Positions 44,552 to 54,354 of a stretch of 62,907 nt of DNA are shown piece by piece. The notes beneath the pieces are model-generated. The model was not told where the DNA came from, searched no databases, and saw only the letters and a list, made by a program, of their open reading frames with translations. Numbering within the stretch: the stretch's first letter is position 1; the number at the start of each line of letters is the position of its first letter. Source of the DNA: a virus. Both the position numbers and the translations under genes were made by a program. The DNA lies in IMG/VR virus record IMGVR_UViG_3300044638_001368, positions 1-62,907 of that record; one strand, given 5' to 3'.

Positions 44552-45460
44552 ATGACCACGACTAATCTAGCAATCTTCAAAGACCAAACTAGCGTTTCGG
44601 TAGTAGAGCGCGAGCTTAGCGAATTTGCTAAGGCCACCATGGGTAGCAACAACTACCGGCGCATTCAGACCAACACCAACGGCACCTTCAAGCGCATCGT
44701 CAACGGTGAGCAGGTTGGTAACGCCGTGCGCGGTGAGATCAAGGTCATCATCATCGCGTGGCTGAACGGGATTTCCCGTACTTTCTACAAGGAAAAGTAC
44801 GACCCCAACAAGGAAGCGACCCTACCTGACTGCTGGTCCAATCTGGGTGACGCACCCGAAACCGCTGCTAAGAACAAGCAGGGTACAAGCTGTATGACCT
44901 GCCCCCAGAACGTTAAGGGTTCTGGCGATAACGGTGGTAAGGCTTGCCGGTTCCAGCGCCGCATTGCAGTCCTGCTGGCCGACGACCCGTCTGGCGAAGT
45001 CTACCAGTTTAACATCCCGGCTAAGTCGCTGTTTGGTGTGGGGTCTGGTAACACGCATGGGTTTGTAGGGTACAAGAAGTATCTCGACGCCAACAACGCG
45101 CTTCTGGATAACGTGGTTACCACTATTAGCTTTAATATCAATGCTAATACTATGGAACTTCAGTTCTCACCCCACCGGCTTACTACCGACGCCGAGTACC
45201 ATATGGTCCGAGAAGCGCAGAAGCGCCCGGAAACCAAGGCGTACATCATGCTAACGGTGGCGCAGGCGGATGGTGTAAGTAAGCAGCCCCCTGCTGTGGA
45301 AGCTAAGGCCAAGGCTACACGCGTTGTGGAACTTGAAGACGAAACCGAACTGGACGCTCCGATTGAACCCACGAAGCGTGCTAGCAAGAAGCAGGAAGCT
45401 ACACCAACACCCAAGAAGAGCATTGCTGACGCGGTAAGTGCTTGGGGCGAAGACGATTAA
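44552..45460 (+). CDS. Probable single-stranded-DNA-binding protein
   Basis: 302 residues. Central OB-like beta region with a cysteine set (CMTCPQNVKGSGDNGGKAC), VYQFNIPAKSLFGVGSGNTHGFVGYKKYL, then a disordered Lys/Pro/Glu tail ending DAVSAWGEDD, the acidic tip typical of SSBs that recruits partners. Position between coiled-coil and primase genes fits. No homologous SSB sequence was checked. Confidence 0.65.
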   Translation: MTTTNLAIFKDQTSVSVVERELSEFAKATMGSNNYRRIQTNTNGTFKRIVNGEQVGNAVRGEIKVIIIAWLNGISRTFYKEKYDPNKEATLPDCWSNLGDAPETAAKNKQGTSCMTCPQNVKGSGDNGGKACRFQRRIAVLLADDPSGEVYQFNIPAKSLFGVGSGNTHGFVGYKKYLDANNALLDNVVTTISFNINANTMELQFSPHRLTTDAEYHMVREAQKRPETKAYIMLTVAQADGVSKQPPAVEAKAKATRVVELEDETELDAPIEPTKRASKKQEATPTPKKSIADAVSAWGEDD

Positions 45461-45462
45461 CC

Positions 45463-45702
45463 ATGATTTATGGCTATAGTGCGCGGCTGATAGGGTTGAA
45501 TAAGAAGGCAGACGCACGGATGCTTGGCGTACGACTGGGGAGGGTTTGTATGAAAAACAATATTCCTGTGTCCCTAGTCGCCGCCAAGCTGAGCGTCAGT
45601 AGACAGACGGTTTACAACTGGTTTTGCGGGACGCATAGTCCCAAGCCTGCGGTAAGCCGACAAGTTACGGCCTACTATAACAATATCACTGCCCCCAAAT
45701 AA
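45463..45702 (+). CDS. HTH (XRE-like) regulator
   Basis: 79 residues; VCMKNNIPVSLVAAKLSVSRQTVYNWFCGTHSPKPAVSRQV is a helix-turn-helix of the Cro/XRE kind. It is the only classical small repressor-like protein seen in the window besides GcrA, so it is a candidate binder of the GTGAC palindromes. The link is inference. Confidence 0.75.
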   Translation: MIYGYSARLIGLNKKADARMLGVRLGRVCMKNNIPVSLVAAKLSVSRQTVYNWFCGTHSPKPAVSRQVTAYYNNITAPK

Positions 45703-45728
45703 CAACGCCTAACAAACCCCTTAGTGGC

Positions 45729-45746
45729 CGGAAGTGCAAACTTCCG
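45729..45746 (+). promoter_or_regulatory. CGGAAGT-GCAA-ACTTCCG hairpin before the primase gene
   Basis: A perfect 7-bp stem with a GNRA tetraloop 11 bases upstream of the primase ATG, in a leader without a clear ribosome site. It could be a translational operator or RNase processing site. Confidence 0.6.
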
Positions 45747-45757
45747 AACGAGCACCC

Positions 45758-48598
45758 ATGTCCGAATTTGATCTCCTTACTGCCGTGCAGCCCCCCGAGG
45801 GGTGGTTTGCTGTTATAGGGATCAAGGATAAGGCTGTAGTTCAGAAGTTTACGCAGGATAGGGAAGAAGTAGACGCAATAGCTGCCGAGTTTATGGCGCA
45901 GGAGCGTAACGTATTCTTCGGTGTTGCCAAGTATACTGAAGCTGGTAGCCGCAAGAAGGACAACGTCAAGGCGCTTAAAGCCTTCTGGCTGGACATAGAT
46001 TGTGGGGAGACCAAGGCCCGAGTTGACGAGAAGACTGGCAAACCAGATGGGTACATCGACCAACCTACAGCACTAGAGGAACTAAAGCGGTTCTGTAAGC
46101 TGGTCGGTTTGCCCAAGCCTATTCTCGTCAATTCGGGCCGAGGGGTACACGTATACTGGCCGCTTACTGAGGAGATCACCCGGGAACAATGGGAGCCTGT
46201 GGCTGACCGGCTACGTGAGCTTTGCAATACCCATGAACTCTACGTTGACCCAGCAGTCTTCGAAGTGGCTCGCGTGCTGCGTATACCCGGCACGTTGAAC
46301 TTCAAGGACAACCCACCGGCAGAAGTAACGGTGTTGAGCGAAGGTGCCCCCGTAGAGTTCGGGAAGTTCAAGGCTCTCCTAGGTATAAAGGACAAAGAAC
46401 GGTCACTGGTCACCCCACCAGAACGCGAGATTAGTGAGTTCGCTAAGGCTTCGCAGGAGAACATTAACAAAAGTTTTACCAAGATTATGCGCCGTAGCGC
46501 CAAGGGCGAAGGTTGCCAGCAGCTATGGGACTGCTACGAGAACCGCGCCACGCTGCCAGAATCGCGCTGGTTCAACGCCCTGTCCGTAGCCAAGTTCTGC
46601 ACTGACAAAGACACCGCTATACATACGTTGTCTGAGGGTTACCCCGACTACGCCCCAGATAAGACTGAGCGGAAGATACAGCACATCGGTGGCCCGCAAG
46701 GGTGCAAGGAGTTTGAGAAGAATAACGCGGGTGGCTGCAAGGGCTGTCAGTTCAAGGGCAAGATTACCGGCCCGATCATGCTGGGTAAGGAACTGGCAGA
46801 GGCCACAGACGCCGATAACACCGTTGTCGAGGAGACCGAGGACGGTACGCAAGGTAAGACCTACAGTATACCCAAGTATCCCAAGCCGTATGCACGTGGG
46901 GTAAAGGGCGGCATTTATCTTGTTAAGAAAGACGAGGAAGCCGAGCCTATCCTTGTCTACCACAACGACCTGTATGTCGTGAAGCGTATGGTGGACCCAC
47001 AAGAAGGCGACGTAGTGGTCATGCGACTGCACACGCCCTGCGACGGGATAAGAGAATTTACAGTCTCAAATAAGATCGTAATGAAGAGAGACGAACTAGG
47101 CGGCGTACTGGCCGCACGGGGTGTGGTGTGCCCGTCTAAGCAGTTCACCATGGTTATAGACTACGTAATAGCGTCAATTAACAGTATGCAAAACAGAGGA
47201 AAGGCAGAACAAATGAGACTTCAATTTGGTTGGGCTGACAACGACAGCAAGTTCATCATCGGAGACAGAGAAATCAGCGCGGACGGGACGTACCATAGCC
47301 CACCGTCGTCTGTTACCAAGAAGCTAGCCGAATGGATGGTACCTACGGGCAGCTTAGATAAGTGGAAGGAAGTCTTCAACCTGTACGGTAGGCCGGGTCT
47401 GGAACCCAACGCCTTCGCCGCCCTGTCTGCCTTCGGTTCTCCGCTGCTTAAGTTCTTGGGGCAGAGCGGTGTTATCATCAACTTGATTAACTCCCGTTCG
47501 GGTACGGGCAAGACTACTGCCCTACACATGAGTAACAGCGTCTACGGCCACCCCAGACTACTGTGCGCGGTCAAGGCGGATACTTTGAACGCCAAGATCC
47601 TGCGTCTGGGTCTTATGAATAACCTACCATTTGCCGTGGACGAACTAACCAACATGAGCGCCGCAGACTTCTCTGAACTGGCCTACTGCATGTCCCAAGG
47701 GCGCGGTAAGGACCGGCTCAAGCAGTCTACGAACGAAATGCGCCTCAACCTGACTTCGTGGGCTTGCATATCGCCGTGCAGTTCTAATGCGTCGTTCTAC
47801 GAAAAGATGTCGTTAGGTAAGCGCAACCCAGACGGCGAGATGATGCGCCTTATAGAGTACAAGGTTGATTACAGCGATGCGGTTGACCCGGCGATAGCCA
47901 AGCAGATGTTCGACCACCAGCTTATGGAGAACTACGGCCACGCTGGTCTTATCTACGTAGACTGGTTGGTGAAGAACCTAGAGGAAGCCAAGGGCATCCT
48001 GCTGGCTACCCAAGCCAAGATTGACCGGGAACTTAAGCTGACACAGCGCGAACGTATCTGGTCTGCTGCCTTGGCCGCTAACATTACAGGGGGCAGGATC
48101 GCCAAGCGCCTTGGTCTGATCGACTGGGATATGAAGGCTATCTACCTGTGGGCCACCAACATGCTTACAGATATGCGAGATGACGTAGCGCCGCCTATAA
48201 GCAACGTGTCTGCGGTTATTGCAGAGTTCTTGAACCGACATATGCAGAACTATGTCGTTGTGAAAAGCGAGCTAGATGGAAGGACTGGGTTTGAACCGCT
48301 GCCCACGTTGGAGCCCAAGGGCGAGCTTATGATCCGGCAGGAACCTGATACCAATAAGATGTTTATCTCTATCAAGCCGTTCAAAGAAGACTGCGTGAAG
48401 TACCAGATCAACTACAAAGAAACGATCAAGGAACTTAAGGCCAAGGGCATTATGCTCAAAATGGAAAACAAGCGGCTGTCCAAGGGCATGCAGATTGTTA
48501 CACCTTCTGTGTATTGCATGACGTTGGATATGCTGCACCCAGAGTTCTTGTCTAGGCCCCCTTTTACGGAAGCTGAAAATGCAGCTGGAGAAGGTTAA
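45758..48598 (+). CDS. Archaeo-eukaryotic primase fused to helicase
   Basis: 946 residues. N-terminal AEP primase: FWLDIDCGE with Asp79/Asp81, VNSGRGVHVYWPL with the S-x-H motif (His131), VARVLRIPGTLNFK. A cysteine cluster (CKEFEKNNAGGCKGC) around 325-340. C-terminal DUF927-like helicase: Walker A NSRSGTGKTT (about 577-586), DELTNMSAADFSELAY Walker B region, and a YKVDYSDAVD sensor region. A single protein that both primes and unwinds at the fork, as in many phages and plasmids; it could recognise the origin-like region at 27 kb. Confidence 0.85.
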   Translation: MSEFDLLTAVQPPEGWFAVIGIKDKAVVQKFTQDREEVDAIAAEFMAQERNVFFGVAKYTEAGSRKKDNVKALKAFWLDIDCGETKARVDEKTGKPDGYIDQPTALEELKRFCKLVGLPKPILVNSGRGVHVYWPLTEEITREQWEPVADRLRELCNTHELYVDPAVFEVARVLRIPGTLNFKDNPPAEVTVLSEGAPVEFGKFKALLGIKDKERSLVTPPEREISEFAKASQENINKSFTKIMRRSAKGEGCQQLWDCYENRATLPESRWFNALSVAKFCTDKDTAIHTLSEGYPDYAPDKTERKIQHIGGPQGCKEFEKNNAGGCKGCQFKGKITGPIMLGKELAEATDADNTVVEETEDGTQGKTYSIPKYPKPYARGVKGGIYLVKKDEEAEPILVYHNDLYVVKRMVDPQEGDVVVMRLHTPCDGIREFTVSNKIVMKRDELGGVLAARGVVCPSKQFTMVIDYVIASINSMQNRGKAEQMRLQFGWADNDSKFIIGDREISADGTYHSPPSSVTKKLAEWMVPTGSLDKWKEVFNLYGRPGLEPNAFAALSAFGSPLLKFLGQSGVIINLINSRSGTGKTTALHMSNSVYGHPRLLCAVKADTLNAKILRLGLMNNLPFAVDELTNMSAADFSELAYCMSQGRGKDRLKQSTNEMRLNLTSWACISPCSSNASFYEKMSLGKRNPDGEMMRLIEYKVDYSDAVDPAIAKQMFDHQLMENYGHAGLIYVDWLVKNLEEAKGILLATQAKIDRELKLTQRERIWSAALAANITGGRIAKRLGLIDWDMKAIYLWATNMLTDMRDDVAPPISNVSAVIAEFLNRHMQNYVVVKSELDGRTGFEPLPTLEPKGELMIRQEPDTNKMFISIKPFKEDCVKYQINYKETIKELKAKGIMLKMENKRLSKGMQIVTPSVYCMTLDMLHPEFLSRPPFTEAENAAGEG

Positions 48599-48773
48599 CT
48601 ACGACATTAACTGGAAGACATTTAAGCGGGGTTGGTCTTTTTTCCTACCGTGCTTGGACCCAGTGCGAGCCAAACGGGAACTACTTTGCACTACGAACCG
48701 CCTACGAATAAAGGTTCTTACCAAAGTGGTTATCGTAGAAGGTATAAGGGGCTTGCGCGTCTGGCGCATGTAA
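48579..48773 (+). CDS. Small basic protein at the end of the early arm
   Basis: 64 residues overlapping the primase end by 20 bp. Basic, with WKRGWSFFLPCLDPVRAKRELLCTTNRLRIKVLTKVV. AGCTGAAA gives only a weak ribosome site. Real but uncertain; function unknown. Confidence 0.5.
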   Translation: MQLEKVNYDINWKTFKRGWSFFLPCLDPVRAKRELLCTTNRLRIKVLTKVVIVEGIRGLRVWRM

Positions 48774-48825
48774 GGTAGTTTTACCGCGAGAGTTGCTCCT
48801 CTCGTTGGTTGTTGTTGGTCAAACT

Positions 48826-48858
48826 GGCCCTCGTCGGGAAACTGGCGGGGGTCTTTTT
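48826..48858 (+). terminator. Rho-independent terminator of the early arm
   Basis: GGCCCTCGTC, 8-base loop, GGCGGGGGTC and five T: a 10-bp stem with G-U pairs between the two convergent arms; the T run overlaps the stop codon of the minus-strand gene. Confidence 0.75.
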
Positions 48859-51800
48859 ATCGCCCTTCTTCCACGGCGTCGTAAACGTAATTGAAGGCGC
48901 TTTGCAGTTTGTTCATTTCAGCGCGGTAGTATTCAAGCAGGGCTTTCTTGTCGTCGGCGCTTAAGTTTTCAGTGCGCAAGTCTTCCCGACGTTGCTTATA
49001 GAGCTGTTGAATCGTCCTGTTCGTATCTTCGTAAGCGGAGATCACACGGGGGTCGAGCGCAACAGGGTTGCGTCTTACTTCCAACTGAAGCTGGGCATCA
49101 CTAAGTTTGTCTATACGGGAGACAATCTTTTCCAGTGCAGCGGTGTTCTTCTGGTACTTGTTCTGCGGTATGTAATCAAAACCGTCCCCAAGGAAGCCAC
49201 GCACGATAGGCACTTTGCCCGCTGACGGTTCTTCTGAAAAATCTAGAACCTGTTTGCCCAACCGCGACCAGCCGCCAAGGTAGGTCTGCAAGATGTATTT
49301 ATACACTTCAGGTTGGAAGTTAACGTAGCCGCCTGTAGCAGGTGATCCACCTGTCATCTGGTTGATACCACGCGCAATAGACTTCCACATTTCGCCGGTT
49401 GTGGCGCGGCCTAGTTCGGCTGCGGGGCCAGTATCATCACGCTCTGGTTGATATATGGGTACACCAAAATAGTTCTGGTTTATTGCAAGGTCAGTAATCG
49501 GCCTACCCCAGAGCGGGGTTAACGAAACAAGGGTCCGTTCAAGGTCTCCCCCCATAACACGCGCAGGAGAAAGCAACCCAACAAGCCCCCCAACTACGTC
49601 AGCGCCCGCCGATAGAATAGCAGCGCCAGCCTCTTCCCCTGACTGCGTTCCCAGCCATGTATCGGTGATTTTGCTGCCGACATACTTAAAGTACCCCAGC
49701 ATCTGCCCTATCGGGATGCTCACGTAATCGTCGCCGCCGCCACCGTAATAAAGGGTAAGGTGAGTCATTTTCTTACCCGGGTTAATATCAAGATAGTCAG
49801 GGGTACCGTCGTCGTCTTCGTCGCCCCCCATGGTGGCGTTTGCAAGGGATTCCATCATACCGATTGCGATCATACCCCCCACAACCTGCACCATGGTTTT
49901 AGGGTTCGTAACAATACGCTTCACCTTGCGGCTACCTTCAACGCTGGCGCTAAAGAACGGGAATATGTTATCCATCAGCATAGACATCTCACCGCGCCGT
50001 GTAAGATTTAACGACGAGTCCAAGGCGAGTGACGCCGCTTGGGGCCCGGTAAGCCCTTCCTCTATAGCAGCGCGATAAGTTGCGAAGCGCGGCACCAGAT
50101 CGTTGATCTCAGCCCAATGGTCAAAGAAGCGCCCTAACTTCTTCGCGCCTTCGCGGGCAACCGCTAACGAGTTACCTTCTTGCCGTCTACGGAACCAATC
50201 AAGGTCCTTTATAGCAGCGGAAGCGCGATCTTGTGCGGTACGGAACGCAATACCCATAGGTGCGCCGCCGTCTGTCAGCATTTGTTCCAGCATGACAGTA
50301 AGGTTTTCTTGCCCGGGCACGGGTTCACGATTTAACAGATAGCGAGTAACAGTACGCCACGTAGCGACCTGCGTAGAATACGCCACTACTTTGCGGACCA
50401 GTTTTTTCTTGTACGCTGGAGAACCTTTAATGTTCCTGTTCAGCATAGCCGTTGCCACAGCATCAAGCGTATCGCGCAGCGGAGCCACAATAGAGAGATA
50501 GATCGGGTTACGGTAGGTGAGCATAGCCTTGAGCACATTGTTAATGCCGGTAATAGCCCCCAACACCTGCCCCACCTGCTCTGGCTGCAAGTTAGTAAAC
50601 AGACGCTGCGCCGCCAACCCTGCTTCGCTATCGCTAAACTCTATATACTTGGTAACACCTTTGTCCTTAACCACATGGTAGCGGTTGCGATCCCGCATTA
50701 CTTCTTCCGCCATATTAACGTTGATTGTACGGCCCGCAGGGTTATCTTTGTCTACTATCGTGGTCTTTTTAGGCTGCGTATCCGTGTAGATACCTTGTAT
50801 AAAACCTTTCATCCCTTCGGGGTTTGCTTCCACCATACGAAGAAAAGTAGTGTAAACATCGTTCATAGCCGTGCGCCGCACTAGCGTTTCGGCGTCGTAA
50901 AATAAGTTGTAGAGCGGATGGAACGGCAAAGAGTCACGTCCCTTCGCTTTAATAAACTCTCGCATCCCAAGACCGCGTTTATCGCGCAGAAGTTTCTGAC
51001 GGCTTTCTTCTGCGTGGGGGTCTTCTTGTAGGTCCGAAGTAAGCATATCTCCCGCAACGGCGAACCCTTTAAAGGGTGTGTAGAACGGCTGTTCTTTACG
51101 TAGCGCATCCTGCGCTTTACGGGATAGAATGCCGGAACGCACGCGCATTTCGCCCATGAAATCCACCAAGGCATCGTGCATCTTGGCTGCACGTTCCAGT
51201 TTTGGCAGGAGACCCCGGGCTTTGAAGTCCGCCATATAGGAAGCGGCTTCAGCGTCGTCCATACCCGATCCCCCTTCAGGGAAGGCAGCGTTTACTTCGC
51301 GCACCATACGGTTGCGGTCTGGCGCAGCGCGGGCCAAAAGATACAGACCAAAATCTCCAAGGTCTACACGATCACGCTTTAGCGCGGCAGCAATAGGGTC
51401 AAAGAACTTACGCTCCAACATACGTTGAGCCGCGTTCTTTTTAGTTTGAAAAAGTTCAAACGCCCGATCAAGGTTCATATTTTCCGGGAGAACATCAACG
51501 CCCATAAACTTCTTAAGGAAGTTACTGATCTCCGTAGCAGTAGCGAACCGGTTATTAAAGTTCCGCGTGAATAGATTAACTAGCCCCTTGATCGTGTTCA
51601 GCTTGGGTATAGCCATTTCTATGGCTGGCGCGGCTGGTGCTGCTGCGGTGGAGCCGGGTGGTGGGGGCGGGGGCGGGGGCGGGGGCGCGGCTGCTGCTGC
51701 GGTGGAGCCGGGTGGTGGGGGCGGGGGCGGTGCTGCTGGCGGCTGGATGGCTTCTTCTACCGGTGAGGTGGCTTCGGCTACTACTTCAGGAGCAGCGGCT

Positions 51801-54349
51801 TTGGTTACTACTTCAGGAGCAGCCGCTGTGGGCGCGGTATTAGTGTCTTCAGCCTTACGCTGATCTTTTCCAAACTGATAACCAGCTTTGTACGCGGCCT
51901 GCCACCCCGGCTGCTTCTTGTTTATTTCGGCTTGGTCAGAAAGTTCTTTACCCGCAGAGGCTTCCAACATTCCACGCTGGAAGGCAGGGCGGTAGCGCGG
52001 AGAGAAGTCCATAACAGATACTGCGGGCGCAACGGGGTCGGTTACAGGCTCGGCGGTGTCGGTAAACCCCTTAAGGGCGTCTACCTTACTGGTTGCTATG
52101 GTTAACCCACCAGTAAACCCCTTGGTGTAGGCTTTCTTCTCCGCCGCAGAAAGTTCAGCAGGCACCGTGGGTTTTATGTCTGTGGAGTCTACCCCAGCCA
52201 ACGCACCAGCGTGGAACGCATCAAACAGCGCGGGGTCCATGCCCTTGAGAAGCTCTGTCAGTGGGTAGTTTTCGGGAATGGCGGCGGGCGCAGCGGGGGG
52301 TACTTTCGGAAACTCACGCGCCAAGGCTTCCCCGGCAGCGCTAGGTTGTTCCGCTACAGTCTTAGCCGTAGTCCGGGCCGCGTTTAGACGAGCAAGAACA
52401 TTGTCAATGTTGCTGCGCAATGCAGTTGGGGCGTTGGGTACACCGTTTTCTGTAGGCGTCAACCCAGCATTAAGGGCATCCCAGTGGGGACCTGTAGCAC
52501 CTACACGGGGGGTAGTGTTGTCTTGGCGGATATCCCCAACGGTGCTGTCAAGGTGCTCAGCAGCTTCACGCAGCTCTTGGCTACCATAGTAGTTGTTTAT
52601 CTCTGCGTCGTTGGTTTTGTTTATCCAACCATCCGCACCGACACCGAAGAAAGGATACCATTTACCTGCCGCTACGCCCTTCTTGCCGCCAAGCCCCGTG
52701 CTTAAGTAAAACGGCACTCTGACACCGCCGATATTAAGGATCGTCATTTTACGACCCGAATAATCTACAACGCTGTTTTCGCCTGTAGACCGCACAGCTT
52801 GGTTAGTCGCGGGGTCCCACGTACTTGTTCCGTACGGCACCGGTTCTGGTGCAAACGAAAGCCCAGTAGAAGTAGTGCCGCCCTTTAGTGTACCCGGCTT
52901 ACCATCTTTTCCACTTCCAACCTGCTCAGCAGATTCACCAAGAACTCCCAGTCCTGCTCCCGCAGTTCCTGTAGCTGGGTCGGTAACTCCTGCATCGACA
53001 CTTTCCCCGCCAGCAGGAGGAACGCCACGCTTACGTCCTCTAACTCTAGGTTTCCTAGTTTCCCCAAGGATATCTTGTTCAGGTCCACTTGGTGTCTCCG
53101 TCGTGGTTTTAGGGGTAGCGGTGGTAGCAACTCCTTGAAATTCGTTAAGGATCGTACTTGCTTCGGCCAACGTACGCCGAAGCGGCTCAATCTCCACTTC
53201 CGGTATTTGTCCAGCTTCGATCTGGTCCTGAAGACTTTTAATGTAGGCAGCGCTCTCCGCCAGTTTTTCTGGGGTACCAAGCGCGATATCGTTGTTAAGT
53301 TTTCTAGAGACGGCTAGAGCCTGCCCCTGACCCTTCGGGGTATCTTCACCCGCTGCCGTGCGCAGGCGCTGTTCAACTTCTTCACGCCCAAACCCCGGAA
53401 GAGTAGTTGACTCCGTACTAGTGGTCTGTTGGGTCTCGCCCTCTTCCTCTCCAGTCTTTTGTTTCGCCGCCCCACGGCGTCCGCTTATACCGCCGCTAAC
53501 ACCACCGATACCACCGCCGATAAGGCCCGCGCCCACAGCAGCATCCGTATACTCCTGCATGGCTTCGTCGTCATCAAGCGGCAACCCCGCCTGAGCCCGC
53601 TCCAAAACCTGCTGGCCGATCTCCGTGGGTACCTCAGTTACAACACCAGCACCAGCGCCTTTAGCCAACCCAGTGAACAATCCGCTCCCGGGCTTAACCA
53701 GAAGCCTACCGGTACCTATCAGCAGTCTATCGGCAATACCTTCGAGCGCCGCTTGCGGAATAGCCGTTAAGAAAGCAGCAGACTCAGATACTTCCGGGAT
53801 GATACCTTGCTGTACAGCTTCCTTCTGGCGTTCGCGGTTCCAACCATAGAACAATGGTATCTGGGATAAGGCCGCGCCCGCCGCGCCTATAGCCGCCCCC
53901 GCTACAGTACCAATTCCGGGAACAACTGATCCTGCTAATGCACCGGCACCTATACCAGCACCAATACCGATACCCATAGGCACGGCGGATTCAGCCAAGG
54001 TTTCACCGGCATAGCTAAGCCCGGTACCTACGCCTTCGACATCTTGGCGGCGGGTGGCATATTGTTCGGCTTCTTCCAGTTCCTTGGTGTTTCTGGCGGC
54101 TACGTCCGCGCCGTACTGTTCCAGACCACCAAAGCCCGTAGAGCGGCCAATACCCTCTAGCGCAGAACCAAGACCTTGCTGGGTAATGTCAACGCTACGA
54201 CTTAGGCCACGCCCAAACGCACTACCGGGTTTGTCTTCTGCCCCTAACTGAGACGAAAGGAACGCAATCACATCTTCGGGTCTGGCATCATCTGGGGCTT
54301 CGATACGATGAATATTCCCATCAGGCCCCTGAATCCGGTGGATAGGCAT
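48857..54349 (-). CDS. Giant polyvalent virion/ejection protein
   Basis: 1,830 residues. A small N-terminal domain (MPIHRIQGPDGNIHRIEAPDDARPEDVIAFL), Gly/Ala-rich hydrophobic stretches around 120-300 that may insert in a membrane, a Gly/Ser-rich region, poly-Pro tracts (PPPPPPPGS) at about 880-920, then a long helical C-terminal region of about 900 residues: RVRSGILSRKAQDALRKEQPFYTPFKGF, MLTYRNPIYLSIVAPLRDTLDAVATAML and SLALDSSLNLTRRGEMSMLMDNIFPFFSASVEGSRK, the pattern of large polyvalent-protein-associated domains (LPD38-like). Such proteins are packed in the head and injected first. It ends the late arm. Confidence 0.8.
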   Translation of the reverse strand: MPIHRIQGPDGNIHRIEAPDDARPEDVIAFLSSQLGAEDKPGSAFGRGLSRSVDITQQGLGSALEGIGRSTGFGGLEQYGADVAARNTKELEEAEQYATRRQDVEGVGTGLSYAGETLAESAVPMGIGIGAGIGAGALAGSVVPGIGTVAGAAIGAAGAALSQIPLFYGWNRERQKEAVQQGIIPEVSESAAFLTAIPQAALEGIADRLLIGTGRLLVKPGSGLFTGLAKGAGAGVVTEVPTEIGQQVLERAQAGLPLDDDEAMQEYTDAAVGAGLIGGGIGGVSGGISGRRGAAKQKTGEEEGETQQTTSTESTTLPGFGREEVEQRLRTAAGEDTPKGQGQALAVSRKLNNDIALGTPEKLAESAAYIKSLQDQIEAGQIPEVEIEPLRRTLAEASTILNEFQGVATTATPKTTTETPSGPEQDILGETRKPRVRGRKRGVPPAGGESVDAGVTDPATGTAGAGLGVLGESAEQVGSGKDGKPGTLKGGTTSTGLSFAPEPVPYGTSTWDPATNQAVRSTGENSVVDYSGRKMTILNIGGVRVPFYLSTGLGGKKGVAAGKWYPFFGVGADGWINKTNDAEINNYYGSQELREAAEHLDSTVGDIRQDNTTPRVGATGPHWDALNAGLTPTENGVPNAPTALRSNIDNVLARLNAARTTAKTVAEQPSAAGEALAREFPKVPPAAPAAIPENYPLTELLKGMDPALFDAFHAGALAGVDSTDIKPTVPAELSAAEKKAYTKGFTGGLTIATSKVDALKGFTDTAEPVTDPVAPAVSVMDFSPRYRPAFQRGMLEASAGKELSDQAEINKKQPGWQAAYKAGYQFGKDQRKAEDTNTAPTAAAPEVVTKAAAPEVVAEATSPVEEAIQPPAAPPPPPPPGSTAAAAAPPPPPPPPPPGSTAAAPAAPAIEMAIPKLNTIKGLVNLFTRNFNNRFATATEISNFLKKFMGVDVLPENMNLDRAFELFQTKKNAAQRMLERKFFDPIAAALKRDRVDLGDFGLYLLARAAPDRNRMVREVNAAFPEGGSGMDDAEAASYMADFKARGLLPKLERAAKMHDALVDFMGEMRVRSGILSRKAQDALRKEQPFYTPFKGFAVAGDMLTSDLQEDPHAEESRQKLLRDKRGLGMREFIKAKGRDSLPFHPLYNLFYDAETLVRRTAMNDVYTTFLRMVEANPEGMKGFIQGIYTDTQPKKTTIVDKDNPAGRTINVNMAEEVMRDRNRYHVVKDKGVTKYIEFSDSEAGLAAQRLFTNLQPEQVGQVLGAITGINNVLKAMLTYRNPIYLSIVAPLRDTLDAVATAMLNRNIKGSPAYKKKLVRKVVAYSTQVATWRTVTRYLLNREPVPGQENLTVMLEQMLTDGGAPMGIAFRTAQDRASAAIKDLDWFRRRQEGNSLAVAREGAKKLGRFFDHWAEINDLVPRFATYRAAIEEGLTGPQAASLALDSSLNLTRRGEMSMLMDNIFPFFSASVEGSRKVKRIVTNPKTMVQVVGGMIAIGMMESLANATMGGDEDDDGTPDYLDINPGKKMTHLTLYYGGGGDDYVSIPIGQMLGYFKYVGSKITDTWLGTQSGEEAGAAILSAGADVVGGLVGLLSPARVMGGDLERTLVSLTPLWGRPITDLAINQNYFGVPIYQPERDDTGPAAELGRATTGEMWKSIARGINQMTGGSPATGGYVNFQPEVYKYILQTYLGGWSRLGKQVLDFSEEPSAGKVPIVRGFLGDGFDYIPQNKYQKNTAALEKIVSRIDKLSDAQLQLEVRRNPVALDPRVISAYEDTNRTIQQLYKQRREDLRTENLSADDKKALLEYYRAEMNKLQSAFNYVYDAVEEGR

Positions 54350-54354
54350 ACTCT

